A DNA stretch of 64,000 nt from Glandiceps talaboti. Lineage: Eukaryota > Hemichordata > Enteropneusta > Spengelidae. The stretch spans positions 2,680,001-2,744,000 of the forward strand of contig NC_135563.1 in the NCBI RefSeq assembly GCF_964340395.1. Direction: 5' to 3'. A model generated the notes under the pieces. It was not told the origin of the DNA. It was given only the letters and a program-made list of their open reading frames with translations, and did not search any database. Of the stretch, positions 11,448-22,800 are shown piece after piece. Each line of letters begins with the position of its first letter. Position 1 is the first letter of the stretch. Position numbers and translations under genes: made by a program.

Positions 11448-12618
11448 TTTGCTATTTACTGAGGTGCAAACATACGTTTGGTTACATGCGGCTTCTCATT
11501 TTTAAGAAGTCGAAAAACATAGTTGTATTGTTTTTCAATCGAAAGTCCAAAATTAATACACAATAAGAAATGTTTTCCGTTCTATTTATCATCTCCTCAG
11601 TATCAGAAATATGTAACACATAATTTGCCTTCTTCATTCATTTACATTAGTTATTTGGGGGATTGTTGCAGTAGTCATATTTGATAAATGTTGTTCCTCT
11701 GCATCTTGCATATAGCTTTATATATACGACCCAAGTCACATATTTTACAAACACGAAAATATAAAATGTTTCAGACTACGGAAAAAACCCAAAAGAGATG
11801 AATAGAATAAGTCAAATTTATACCATGTGCAAGACAAGTTATTGTCTTTGAACAGAAATGATACACTCTAGTCGTTCTACGTCATGACAATCCGTGTCAA
11901 CGTCACATATTCTGCGGTCCTCATAACATAGGTAAACACGTTCCAAATCGTCGTTATTTTTCCCAATAATTAATAAATTATGTTTGAGATGGTATAATGA
12001 TATCATTCCCCAATGTTTTTTTTAATGCAACCGGAAAATACTTACGACCTAAGTGTTTTGTCACTACTCGTCTATCGACTTGTAGTGACAAGGCCTCTTA
12101 GGGAATGAACAGTTTAACAGGGGGAGGCGGTGGCTCAAAATAACTATACATATACATAATGCATTACCTACCAGACTAGTTAAAGGACATGTCATGTAAA
12201 TACATATTGCACTTTGGGGCAAAAGTGAAAGGTCGGTAATGGTAATCTTCATATATAATTTATAAGAAGTTAATCTAAATTGTTCTACTCTTCAGTATGA
12301 AGAGAATAATATGCATTGTATACGTTCTGGACATCACATGATATCGACACTACAAATCACTACATCTCATCAGATTCCAGTTTGCATTATACATAATACA
12401 TGTAGTTGGTATGAACACCTAGCATTTTCTAACATCCCAGTGATTTACTATATCTGCAATAGTAATGTCACTATGCCAATGTTACAAACACTACCTGGCC
12501 CATTTTTATGTGTCATGTGAAAATCATTTTAAAAGCTTGCATTATCCCTGGCATTTTCAAGCTGTGCAATATTACCTTAAAGCTGCTACAAATAACTAAC
12601 AATTGTCTTAGTAGAGCC
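11448..12618. other. AT-rich non-coding DNA, no gene seen
   Basis: No convincing coding frame or repeat. It borders the 3' tail of the minus-strand LINE. Confidence 0.5.
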
Positions 12619-12688
<70 letters not shown>

Positions 12689-12689
12689 G
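12619..12689 (-). repeat. (TTA)n 3' tail of the minus-strand LINE
   Basis: About 23 ATA/TTA units sit exactly at the 3' end of the retrotransposon. On the element's strand they follow GGCGCATTACAAATCATC. CR1/L2-like elements typically end in short microsatellite tails instead of poly(A), so I read this as the tail, possibly expanded after insertion. Confidence 0.8.
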
Positions 12690-12816
12690 ATGATTTGTAA
12701 TGCGCCTCATCTCCGAAGAGCTCGAAGCGCAGAGCAAGAGTGGATACAGAAATAGTTAATGGAAATGTGAATTCAAGGTAATGTGTATTAAATAAAATGA
12801 GAAAGAAAAACAGTTA

Positions 12817-14388
12817 TTAGCAGTTGAAGAGGTGAGTTTTGAGAGAATGTCTGAAGGTTGACAAAGATTTGGAATGGCGAAGATCAAAAGGGAGGTGGTT
12901 CCATGAAGTAGGGCCAATGTAAGAGAAGGATCTTTCACCAAATGTTTTGGTTGACACCCTTGGAACACAGAGAAGACGAGAATCAGAAGACGAGCGAAGT
13001 GGTCTTCGAGGAATGTATTGATGTAGAAGATCCGTGAGATATTGTGGGCCAATACCTACAACTGACTTGAAACAAATGGATGAAATTTTGTATTGAATAC
13101 GTGAAGTGATAGGCAGCCAATGAAGTTTTCTAAGAAGAGGTTGTACATGATCGAACTTTTTAGCTTTGCAGACAAGCCGAGCTGCAGCATTTTGTACATG
13201 CTGTAGTCTGTCAGTGAGGTGTTTAGGACAACCAGAGAGAAGAGCATTACAATAGTCTAAGCGAGACAGGATGAGTGTGGAGACAAGTGTTTGAGTGGCA
13301 CTAGAAGTGAGAAAGTGACGAATAGAGCTGATTTGTCTCAGTTGAATGTAGGCGGCCTTGCATGTGCGTTGCACATGCTCGGCCATATTGAGATTGCAAT
13401 CATGTGTGACTCCAAGATTTTTTACACTTGGACTGAAAAGTATGTCTGAGTTTCCGACATGCATGGAAGGAGGAAGAGCAAGTTTAGTGGAAAGTCTAGG
13501 AGATGAGATTAGTATGACTTCTGTCTTACAGTCATTTAATTGAAGCTTATTTGCAGTCATCCACATTTTGACATCAGTAATGCAGTTTTGCATATCTTCA
13601 ATAGTTTGGTTTATGTTATGTGGATTAGTGTCTTTATAAAGTTGGTTATCATCAGCAAAAGCATGATGATGAATTAAGTGCTTCTTGACAAGATTGAAAA
13701 GAGGCTCGGTGTAAAGAACGAATAAGACAGGACCAAGGACTGAGCCTTGGGGAACACCAAAGGAGAGGGGTGATGCATTTGACTGGAAACCATTTATCGT
13801 GACTATTTGAGTTCTTTCAGAAAGATAAGAGTTAAACCAGGATAGGGCAGATTCTGTGATACCAAAAGTATGTTGAAGTCGTTTAAGGAGAATATTATGA
13901 TCAATGGTGTCAAATGCAGCCGACAGGTCTAAGAGAGTAAGAAGAGTGATTTTACCGTTGTCAATGGCAGTTAAAAGATCGTTTATGATTTTGAGAAGGG
14001 CAGTTTCAGTGCTGTGGTAAGGCCTGTAAGCAGATTGAAGAGGATTAAGGAGATTATTAGAAAGGAGGTGCTCATTTAACTGTAAGAGAACTATTCGTTC
14101 AATTACTTTAGAGAGAAATGGAAGGTTAGAAACAGGGCGATAGTTTTTCAAATCGTTATGATCAAGAGATGGTTTCTTCAACAATGGTTTTACAAGAGCA
14201 GTTTTGAAGATAGATGGAAATGTACCAGATGAAAGAGAATGATTGATAACTAATGTAATGTGTGGTAACAGGACATCTAAGCATTCAATTAACAGATTAG
14301 TTGGCATAGGATCAAGATCACATGTCTTAGCAACAGAACCCAAGATGACCTTCTTCACAACTTCTGCATCAACAGGTTTGAAACAACA
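12817..14388 (-). CDS. Reverse transcriptase of a non-LTR retrotransposon (ORF2 C-terminal part)
   Basis: The frame is intact from about 14388 (FKPVDAEVVKK...) to TAA at 12817-12819, about 523 residues. No ATG start is expected because the element is 5'-truncated. Numbering from 14358, the RT blocks are CDLDPMPTNLL (13-23), LKNYRPVSNLPFLSKVIERI (70-89), the block with catalytic Asp LLDLSAAFDTIDHNILL (142-158), GVPQGSVLGPVLF (201-213) and the catalytic FADD (234-237). The C-terminal domain has RLDYCNALLSG, LHWLPI and a final STFRHSLKTHLF. It would copy its own RNA at a nicked target site. The lack of stops or frameshifts over 520 codons suggests a fairly young insertion, but without an endonuclease it cannot move on its own. 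Clade assignment to CR1/L2-like is by eye. Confidence 0.93.
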   Translation of the reverse strand, partial: CCFKPVDAEVVKKVILGSVAKTCDLDPMPTNLLIECLDVLLPHITLVINHSLSSGTFPSIFKTALVKPLLKKPSLDHNDLKNYRPVSNLPFLSKVIERIVLLQLNEHLLSNNLLNPLQSAYRPYHSTETALLKIINDLLTAIDNGKITLLTLLDLSAAFDTIDHNILLKRLQHTFGITESALSWFNSYLSERTQIVTINGFQSNASPLSFGVPQGSVLGPVLFVLYTEPLFNLVKKHLIHHHAFADDNQLYKDTNPHNINQTIEDMQNCITDVKMWMTANKLQLNDCKTEVILISSPRLSTKLALPPSMHVGNSDILFSPSVKNLGVTHDCNLNMAEHVQRTCKAAYIQLRQISSIRHFLTSSATQTLVSTLILSRLDYCNALLSGCPKHLTDRLQHVQNAAARLVCKAKKFDHVQPLLRKLHWLPITSRIQYKISSICFKSVVGIGPQYLTDLLHQYIPRRPLRSSSDSRLLCVPRVSTKTFGERSFSYIGPTSWNHLPFDLRHSKSLSTFRHSLKTHLFNC

Positions 14389-14499
14389 GATCTGCTGGGG
14401 GGAGACCCCCTAGGACTCCCTCACCCCACAGGTCACGCATGCAGTCAACCAATGATAAGATGCACAAACCTTTTGTCACATATGAAATATTCATAATTT

Positions 14500-14668
14500 T
14501 AGTAAATTCAATATTTTAACTACATTAGTGACTTTTATTACATGGGACTCTTTAAATTGTCAGTGAACTTTGAGACTCTTTTAGTATGTTTTCCACTAGT
14601 AGTTTTTATCGCTTTTGTAGTGTTTCAGTGCCTATGAACCTTTAAGATATATGGCACTTTATAAGTGC

Positions 14669-14755
<87 letters not shown>
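14500..14755 (+). mobile_element. 3' end fragment of another LINE or SINE with (ATT)n tail
   Basis: The sequence ATGGCACTTTATAAGTGCTATTATT runs into about 29 ATT units ending at 14755. The pattern of a short hairpin (GGCACTTTATAAGTGC) followed by an ATT tail matches the 3' ends of the other LINE and SINE copies in this window. No coding part is recognisable, so the left boundary is approximate. Confidence 0.6.
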
Positions 14756-14919
14756 CATATTACATCGCATATCCTACTTTGACTGAAAGAGTCTCTCCAA
14801 CTCTTCCCCAAGCAATGATGCAACCATCAGATGTGCTGACCTTTACTATAATGATGCCAATTAACTTAATTAAAACTATATTTCAACTCTCTGTATAAAC
14901 TATAGTTTCCGATACCTGC

Positions 14920-15335
14920 TAGTGCTGTCTTGTAAAGCTTGGAAATTATTGTTTGAAAGGCTCTGAATAGCCTAAAATTGGCTTTAAGTGTGAAAACTTC
15001 TAGGGAGAGATCCCCTAGGACCCCCACAAGAGGTGGACATATCAAAGACTCAAGCTCTTCCCCCTACCACTTGCTCTCAAGATGCAATTAAATTAATTCA
15101 ACACTATGTAGTTGCAACTACACATTGTTGCTGTCTTGTACAGATTGGACTTTAAGAATGGAAAAACTTTCAGCGGGTCCCATGAAAAGTGTACAGATAT
15201 ATTCCCATCTCAAGCTTTTCCTTCTACCTTTTACTGACAAGATGCTATAATTTATATCTCCTTTTCAATATACTTACCTTGTGTAGTCGCTAATTAAGTA
15301 TGGTGCTATCTTGTACTTAGTATTTGCAAACCATG
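14920..15335 (+). repeat. Dispersed ~220-bp repeat family, diverged tandem copies
   Basis: Contains GCTGTCTTGTAAAGCTTGGAAATTATTG, then CTGAATAG, AGATCCCCTAGGACCCCC and CTCAAGCTCTTCCCCCTACC, ending in CAAGATGC. A second, shorter diverged copy follows (CAAGATGC at 15078 and again at 15238). The same series appears in reverse complement at 63600-64000. A piece of it also abuts the LINE at 14390. Confidence 0.8.
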
Positions 15336-16391
15336 GTCATGCAGTCCACTCTGAGTCACAATCAAATACCTGTCATGTAAATATGATGTTTTCGTAGGCC
15401 CAGTGGAAAAATCAACCCCCAGAGAAACTGAAAGTCACGCGTATATTCCTCGGCTGAACGGAGAAAACATAATCCTAAGGAATGATATCTAAAAATAATC
15501 AAATACATTCCTTTCTCAACCTGAAAACTGTGCGAAGTACACATATTGCCAAGTTGGTTATTACATTGCACGACAGGATAGAATAGCTTGTTGTCGATAC
15601 GATCGATCACGCCCAGTTTGGTAAATATTTTCCCTTACAATACATGTCACTGGAATACTACAGGCATGTACAACCCCGGACTTTGAAATAACCAGCTGGT
15701 TCATAATGGTTACACAGTAATCAAACCTATGTCAACTAGCGTTTTCAAAATTAGACAATTGAAGAAGTTTATATTACAATTATGAGGTTGAATACAATGT
15801 ACTTTGTTCTTGATCCCATGAACATTAGACTTGCTCTCAGCCCATTGGCCTTGCTCAAGTGTCAACTTGGACCAAGTAGGATATGTATAACTGTGATTTC
15901 AGAAAATAACCCAATTCCACAGATGTACTTTAGAACATCAAGTCAAGTTTTATGGCTTAAATCTATCTTCTACAAACATATTAGTCTGACTAGTTACACA
16001 ATGGCTCTCACACACTATCCTGTCCAGGGCCGTATCAGTCAGCCAACCTCAGGCTGCTAAATTGGGTCAACTAACAGTAAATGGAATACAACCTGAATCC
16101 ACAGTAGTCGAGCTAGTATACACAGCACAGACAGAAAAGTCCTACGCAAGTGAGCCGAATGAGACAGTTCGTTAACATCCCTTTTATCAAAACTGGTCTT
16201 GCCAATTTCTTGAGTCAGTACCTCACAGCAAATGCTAGAAGACATAATTTAGAATAACATTAAGTGTACTTTGAGTTGCTTTAAAGAGATAATTACCAAA
16301 TAAATCATTCTATCAAAGTATGCAGCCAGAATGATAATGACTCACAGCTTGAAAGTATTCTGTACTTTAAATGAATGTTAGGTACATTCAG
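15336..16391. other. Non-coding DNA, no gene seen
   Basis: Short unconserved frames only. No repeat or RNA gene recognised. Confidence 0.45.
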
Positions 16392-16706
16392 TGAGTACAT
16401 AGAAATAAGGAATACATTGGTATAATAGAACTAACAAATTCATTATACTATGATAACATAAATTTAAACCAGCTTGATGACATGACTACATGGCAGACAG
16501 TGGCGACCCTATATTAAATTAAGAAATATCATTTTGGCAATTTTTATTGGGTAAAATTCCACCCGGGAAAAAGGAAACATTATAATATGATGGTGATGGT
16601 CACTCAACTTCCTACACCCCTGTCGAAATTGAAAGAATTTGTTAGTACACTGTACAACGAAGATTGGTTTGTCCACAATGTATTGACACACCATCTCTGT
16701 TCAAAC
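16392..16706 (+). repeat. Left arm of a ~300-bp inverted repeat
   Basis: Reads as the reverse complement of 20592-20893, from TGAGTACATAGAAATAAGG at the outer end to CCATCTCTGTTCAAA at the inner end. The arms are nearly identical apart from a roughly 12-base insertion in this copy near 16550 and scattered substitutions. They flank the 39-bp minisatellite. Confidence 0.92.
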
Positions 16707-16871
16707 ACGGTACATTGCACTATAGAAGTAACCATTGAATATTGTTAGCTCTTATATTAGATGTTTATATCACTATGCCATTTTTCTCATACATACATCA
16801 AACTATCAAAACATGGACATTTCTCATGCTTTGAGTCACGTAATGCATTGACATAGAATAGAAATCGAGTA

Positions 16872-19257
16872 TCTTGGTCCAAGTAGCTGTTCCTACCAAG
16901 ACATCGAGTCTTCTTAGTCCAAGTAGCTGTTCCTACCAAGAGATCGAGTCTCTTGGTCCAAGTAGCTGTTCCTACCAAGACATCGAGTCTCTTGGTCCAA
17001 GTAGCTGTTCCTACCAAGACATTGAGTCTCTTAGTCCAAATAGCTGTTCCTACCAAAAGATCGAGTCTCTTGGTCAAAGTAGCTGTTCCTACCAAGACAT
17101 TGAGTCTCTTGGTCCAAGTAGCTGTTCCTACCAAGACATCGAGTCTCTTGGTCAAAGTAGCTGTTCCTACCAAGACATTGAGTCTCTTGGTCCAAGTAGC
17201 TGTTCCTACCAAGACATTGAGTCTCTTGGTCCAAGTAGTTGTTCCTACCAAGAGATCGAGTCTCCTTGTCCAAGCAGCTGTTCCTACCGAGACATTGAGT
17301 CTCTTAGTCCAAGTAGCTGTTCCTACCAAGACATTGAGTCTATTAGTCCAAGTAGCTGTTCCTACCAAGAGATCGAGTCTCTTGGTCCAAGTAGCTGTTC
17401 CTACCAAGACATCGAGTCTCTTGGTCCAAGTAGCTGTTCCTACCAAGACATTGAGTCTCTTAGTCCAAATAGCTGTTCCTACCAAAAGATCGAGTCTCTT
17501 GGTCAAAGTAGCTGTTCCTACCAAGACATTGAGTCTCTTGGTCCAAGTAGCTGTTCCTACCAAGACATCGAGTCTCTTGGTCAAAGTAGCTGTTCCTACC
17601 AAGACATTGAGTCTCTTGGTCCAAGTAGCTGTTCCTACCAAGACATTGAGTCTCTTGGTCCAAGTAGTTGTTCCTACCAAGAGATCGAGTCTCCTTGTCC
17701 AAGCAGCTGTTCCTACCAAGACATCGAGTCTCTTGGTCCAAGTAGCTGTTCCTACCAAGACATTGAGTCTCTTAGTCCAAATAGCTGTTCCTACCAAAAG
17801 ATCGAGTCTCTTGGTCAAAGTAGCTGTTCCTACCAAGACATTGAGTCTCTTGGTCCAAGTAGCTGTTCCTACCAAGACATCGAGTCTCTTGGTCAAAGTA
17901 GCTGTTCCTACCAAGACATTGAGTCTCTTGGTCCAAGTAGCTGTTCCTACCAAGACATTGAGTCTATTAGTCCAAGTAGCTGTTCCTACCAAGACATTGA
18001 GTTTCTTAGTCCAAGTAGCTGTTCCTACCAAGAGATCGAGTCTCTTAGTCCAAGTAGCTGTTCCTACCAAGACATTGAGTCTCTTGGTCCAAGTAGCTGT
18101 TCCTACCAAGAGATCGAGTCTCTTAGTCCAAGTAGCTGTTCCTACCAAGACATTGAGTCTCTTAGTCCAAGTAGCTGTTCCTACCAAGACATTGAGTCTC
18201 TTAGTGCAAGTAGCTGTTCCTACCAAGACATTGAGTCTCTTTGTCCAAGTAGCTGTTCCTACCAAGAGATCGAGTCTCTTAGTCCAAGTAGCTGTTCCTA
18301 CCAAGACATCGAGTCTCTTGGACCAAGTAGCTGTTCCTACCAAGACATTGAGTCTCTTGGTCCAAGTAGCTGTTCCTACCAAGAGATCGAGTCTCCTGGT
18401 CCAAGTAGCTGTTCCTACCAAGAGATTGAGTCTCTTAGTCCAAGTAGCTGTTCCTACCAAGACATCGAGTCTCTTTGTCCAAGTAGCTGTTCCTACCAAG
18501 AGATCGAGTCTCTTAGTCCAAGTAGCTGTTCCTACCAAGAGATCGAGTCTCCTGGTCCAAGTAGCTGTTCCTACCAAGAGATTGAGTCTCTTAGTCCAAG
18601 TAGCTGTTCCTACCAAGACATCGAGTCTCCTGGTCCAAGTAGCTGTTCCTACCAAGACATTGAGTCTCTTAGTCCAAGTAGCTGTTCCTACCAAGACATC
18701 GAGTCTCTTGGTCCAAGTAGCTGTTCCTACGAAGACATCTAGTCTCTTGGTCCAAGTAGCTGTTCCTACGAAGAGATCGAGTCTCTTGGTCCAAGTAGCT
18801 GTTCCTACCAAGAGATTGAGTCTCTTGGTCCAAGTAGCTGTTCCTACCAAGACATTGAGTCTCTTAGTCCAAGTAGCTGTTCCTACCAAGACATTGAGTC
18901 TCTTAGTCCAAGTAGCTGTTCCTACCAAGACATTGAGTCTCTTGGTCCTAGTAGCTGTTCTTACCAAGACATCAAGTCTCTTGGTCCAAGTAGCTGTTCG
19001 TACCAAGACATCGAGTCTCTTGGTTCAAGTAGCTGTTCCTACCAAGACATTGAGTCTCTTGGTCCAAGTAGCTGTTCCTACCAAGACATTGAGTCTCTTT
19101 GTCCTAGTAGCTGTTCTTACCAAGACATCGAGTCTCTTGGTCCAAGTAGCTGTTCTTACCAAGACATCGAGTCTCTTGGTCCAAGTAGCTGTTCGTACCA
19201 AGACATCGAGTCTCTTGGTCCAAGTAGCTGTTCCTACCAAGACATCGAGTCTGTGGT
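16872..19257. repeat. 39-bp minisatellite, ~61 units, with higher-order structure
   Basis: The unit reads AAGTAGCTGTTCCTACCAAG, then ACATCGAGTCTCTTGGTCC. From the first core (16881) to the last (19222) is 60 periods plus one base, so about 61 units. Units with GAGATCGAGTCTC form a hairpin: ACCAAGAGA pairs perfectly with TCTCTTGGT around a TCGAG loop. A variant unit (CCAAATAGC...CCAAAAG) recurs at about 17036, 17465 and 17777, which is 11 and then 8 periods apart and shows block duplication. The period of 13 codons leaves several frames open on both strands for hundreds of codons. They encode only the 13-residue repeat, so I do not call a protein. Confidence 0.95.
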
Positions 19258-20591
19258 ACTAACACTGTGGCCCAGCGAAGCTCTCATTTATCCAGTATTC
19301 CGCGAAGCATTTAGGCACCAATATTTGATTGACAGCTACAGTAGCGATGACTTAGAATTTCACACAAAACCCCTTTGGTCTCTACTTACGATTTTTCAGA
19401 CAGATTGGTGTGCATTTGAAAAATGTTGAACGTGAGCTGAGCGAAGTTTAGTTGTCTTTAAATAATGTTGCAAAGTTTAGTGAAGAGAATATCGATATTT
19501 TTTTCTGACCTGAGCGCAGTGTACAGACTATGCCTGGTGCAGCACCCGTGGAACTCATATTGTTGACGTAGTACCTGTTGATAGCATTGTATTGTGGGGG
19601 TATTAATTATAAACTAAAATATAAGTAATAACTCGAAATTCTCGCTTTTATTTGCCACACAGCTTTCATGAAATTAAAGACTAATTTTTGTGAAAGCAAA
19701 TGCTAGGTGAGTCTGTATGTATTACGTATAATACTTACAGAATAACGAAGTATTTATTTATGTAGGTAGGTGTACATGTGCCGGTTTATAAATTACTATG
19801 GTTTTCTTAATGTTTTTTTTTTCAACATATAGTCAGCGATAGCACCTAATTTTCCTGAAAAGAAGAAAATAAATTAAAAATCTAAAACAAAAAGATTTTT
19901 TACAAAACCCTTTTGGTCTCTATTTACGAATTTTCAGACCAATTGGTGCGCATTTGAAAAAGTTGAACGTGAGCAAAGTTTAGTCGTCATAAAAGAACAC
20001 GGCTATTGTTTTTCTATGTGAAATCTGACATAGTATTCGGAAGTAAATGTCAAATGTGTACTCCTACAATCACTTGATTTAATTTTTTTCATCTTTGCGT
20101 TACTTGCGATAAAACTTTCAGATTTTAGGTCATTTGAATCTCTTCTAAATTCGTATGGTTTTGGTTTGATTTGATCTCAATCGAGAAACTGCGATGTTAT
20201 TGTGCGGGCATGCCATAAAGTTGATTTGACCTGTGTCATAACTTCTGCTAACGTAACACGCTGTAAGACTATTGTTTCATTTATTACATATTGTACTTTC
20301 ATGAATAGTCGATAACATGTAATAATATATTAATCAGAAATCAAAAACGTACCTGAAATTATGAAATGTATGGCATACATGCGGAGTGCACGTGATATAG
20401 GTCATTCCAGGCATGATGATATTGTTACTATCACATTCATGTTTACGTGTGCATCTGCACAGCGCGTGCGTTCTAAAACAATGCAAATAAAAAGGTCACA
20501 ACCTTGATGGTGACAAAACTATGAAATCATGGATAATTTATCAATATTCCAGTAAAAATGGAAGGTATGGAAGGCTACTCATCCCCAACTT
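19258..20591. other. Non-coding DNA between minisatellite and right inverted arm
   Basis: Two related pieces recur here: CAAAACCC.TTTGGTCTCTA.TTACGA.TTTTCAGAC at about 19366 and again at about 19905, each followed by TTGAAAAA and GAACGTGAGC. This indicates a diverged tandem or dispersed repeat spaced about 540 bases. No gene seen. Confidence 0.5.
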
Positions 20592-20893
20592 TTGAACAGA
20601 GATGGTGTGTCAATACATTGTGGACAAACCAATCTTCGTTGTACAGTGTACTAACAAATTCTTTCAATTTCGACAGGGGTGTAGGAAGTTGAGTGACCAT
20701 CAGCATCATATTATAATGTTTCCTTTTTCCCGGAAAATAAAAATTGCCAAAATGATATTTCTTAATTTAATATAGGGTCGCCACTGTCTGCCATGTAGTC
20801 ATGTCATCAAGCTGGTTTAAATTTATGTTATTATAGTATAATGAATTTGTTAGTTCTATTATACCAATGTATTCCTTATTTCTATGTACTCAA
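20592..20893 (-). repeat. Right arm of a ~300-bp inverted repeat
   Basis: Reverse complement of 16392-16706. It runs directly into the 21-bp satellite array at 20891, while the left arm has no satellite at its matching end. Confidence 0.92.
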
Positions 20894-21554
20894 CATACTA
20901 TGTCGTTATCTCGACATACTATGTCGTTATCTCGACATAGCTATCTCGTTATCTCGACATACTATCTCGTTATCTCAACATACTATCTCATTATCTCAAC
21001 ATACTATCTCGTTATCTCGACATACTATCTCGTTATCTCAACATACTATCTCGTTATCTCAACATACTATCTCGTTATCTCAACATACTATGTCGTTATC
21101 TCGACATACTATCTCGTTATCTCAACATACTATCTCGTTATCTCAACATAGCTATCTCGTTATCTCAACATACTATCTCGTTATCTCAACATAGCTATCT
21201 CGTTATCTCAACATACTATCTCGTTATCTCAACATACTATCTCGTTATCTCAACATACTATCTTATTATCTCGACATACTATCTCGTTATCTCAACATAC
21301 TATCTCGTTATCTCAACATACTATCTCGTTATCTCGACATACTATCTCGTTATCTCAACATACTATCTCGTTATCTCAACATACTATCTCGTTATCTCAA
21401 CATACTATCTCGTTATCTCAACATACTATCTTATTATCTCGACATACTATCTCGTTATCTCAACATACTATCTCGTTATCTCAACATAATATCTCGTTAT
21501 CTCGACATACTATCTCGTTATCTCAACATACTATCTCGTTATCTCAACATAGCT
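20891..21554 (+). repeat. 21-bp satellite array (ACTATCTCGTTATCTCAACAT)
   Basis: About 31 units of the 21-base motif, with a minority of units carrying an extra base as CATAGCTATCTCG and with CGACAT/CAACAT variants. The same family occurs in the opposite orientation at 23421-24042. Confidence 0.95.
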
Positions 21555-22369
21555 AACGAAAATGTTACAGTCCCATAAGTACAAACGACAACCTAAAACA
21601 AGAACAGTACCATTGATAGGTGCCCTAAATCATTATATATGCACATGATGCTGACGAAATACATTTGTAGTGGCCTTAATTTACACATTTATTATTGTTT
21701 AACAATGTCATCTATATAACTGTATCCTTTTATAGCAAGAAACATCCAATAGGCCCGATATTTTCTGAGTTATTGACTTTTGACCAAAACCCACATTTTT
21801 TTACCAAAATCACACAGCTGTCCTTAAATCATTCTCATTTGGGAAAAAGTACAAACAAGACACCGCAAGTAATGTCCCAATCCAAGTAAATTTGGAGTTA
21901 ATGCTTTCTACCAAAAAACACACATTTTAGAACTAATTTGCATATTGGTCACTGTACCTCATGTCATCTTCATAGATTTATCTAACTAACTGAAAAAAAC
22001 GTCCTTACCAAATTTCAGCAAAATCAGCGTAATTGACCTTTTTCCCAAAAAATCCACACGTACACTTCAAAAGATCTCTTCCATTTTTGCAAACTTTCAT
22101 CTACCCAGCTATATGGACAAATCTACCAAATGGCAGGGCTGGCTGATGCTCCGTTCAAAGAAGAGATAGTTGTTGACTGTTTCATCAATCAACCTCGCAA
22201 TAAAGTGTTAAACACCAAATGATTGGATTAAGATCAGAGAGGTCACGGAAATAGTTATGAGTGTGTTGTATGGGTCTGCGTCAAGGCATGGTAAGGTCTT
22301 CGACCTTGTCATGCACCCTCTCGTGGCCAGTCCAAACTGTCCTCTGTTGTTATTTAATATATCTCATTT
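21555..22369. other. Spacer between inverted satellite arrays, first part
   Basis: AT-rich, with internally repetitive phrases such as TTTTGACCAAAACCCACATTTTTT and TTGACCTTTTTCCCAAAAAAT, suggesting an old dispersed repeat. No gene seen. Confidence 0.4.
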
Positions 22370-22470
22370 TTTTCTTCCATAAGGAAGAGATATATTTGTG
22401 GGTGGAAGTCTGTGTGTGTGTGTGTGTGCGCGCGCGCGCGCGCGAGTGTGTGTGTGTGTGTGTGTGTGTG

Positions 22471-22501
<31 letters not shown>

Positions 22502-22800
22502 GTCATCATTTTCTCCATAACGGCTTGCTCAATTCAAACGTAATTTTGAAGACGTCTTTCGTAGGGTAATGGCAAGACTTGATTAGGTTTTGGTAAAAAT
22601 CCCGTGAATATTAATGAGCAATTTACGTAATTAATGATTTTCGGTAATTAGACTATATCTCAAGAATGCACTCTTCAAATTCATTATAACTTGGTACACA
22701 CATTTGCAATAACAAAGCGCACCTGTCCTGAAAATATTACTAATGTAGCTTTTAGTTTTAATAAGATATTGGCATATTTTTGTAGGCCACTAAAAAGGAA
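22370..22800 (+). repeat. Microsatellite-cored dispersed repeat, copy 1
   Basis: The order is GGAAGAGATATA, a GTGTGT/GCGCGC/GTCT microsatellite (22409-22503), then CATAACGGCTTGCTCAATTCAAACG, then AGGGTAATGGCAAGACTTGATTAGGTTTTGGTAA, then GTAATTAATGATTTTCGGTAATTAGACTATATCT. The same series occurs at 26325-26560 and 28095-29110. No coding capacity seen. Confidence 0.8.

Larger units (their letters stand above)
12619..14390 (-). mobile_element. 5'-truncated non-LTR retrotransposon (CR1/L2-like)
   Basis: The element comprises an almost complete RT coding region, a 3' UTR of about 130 bases and a (TTA)n tail. Coding similarity stops abruptly near 14390, where the sequence becomes GGGGAGACCCCCTAGG, a segment of the dispersed repeat also seen near 15000 and 63700. 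The 5' part (ORF1, endonuclease) is missing, as expected for incomplete reverse transcription. I could not define a target-site duplication. Confidence 0.9.

Noticed and set aside
16787-19262. Frames of more than 600 codons on both strands over the 39-bp array
   Set aside because: They translate the same 13-residue repeat in several frames at once. The period is a multiple of three and the unit lacks stops, so open frames are expected without coding function.
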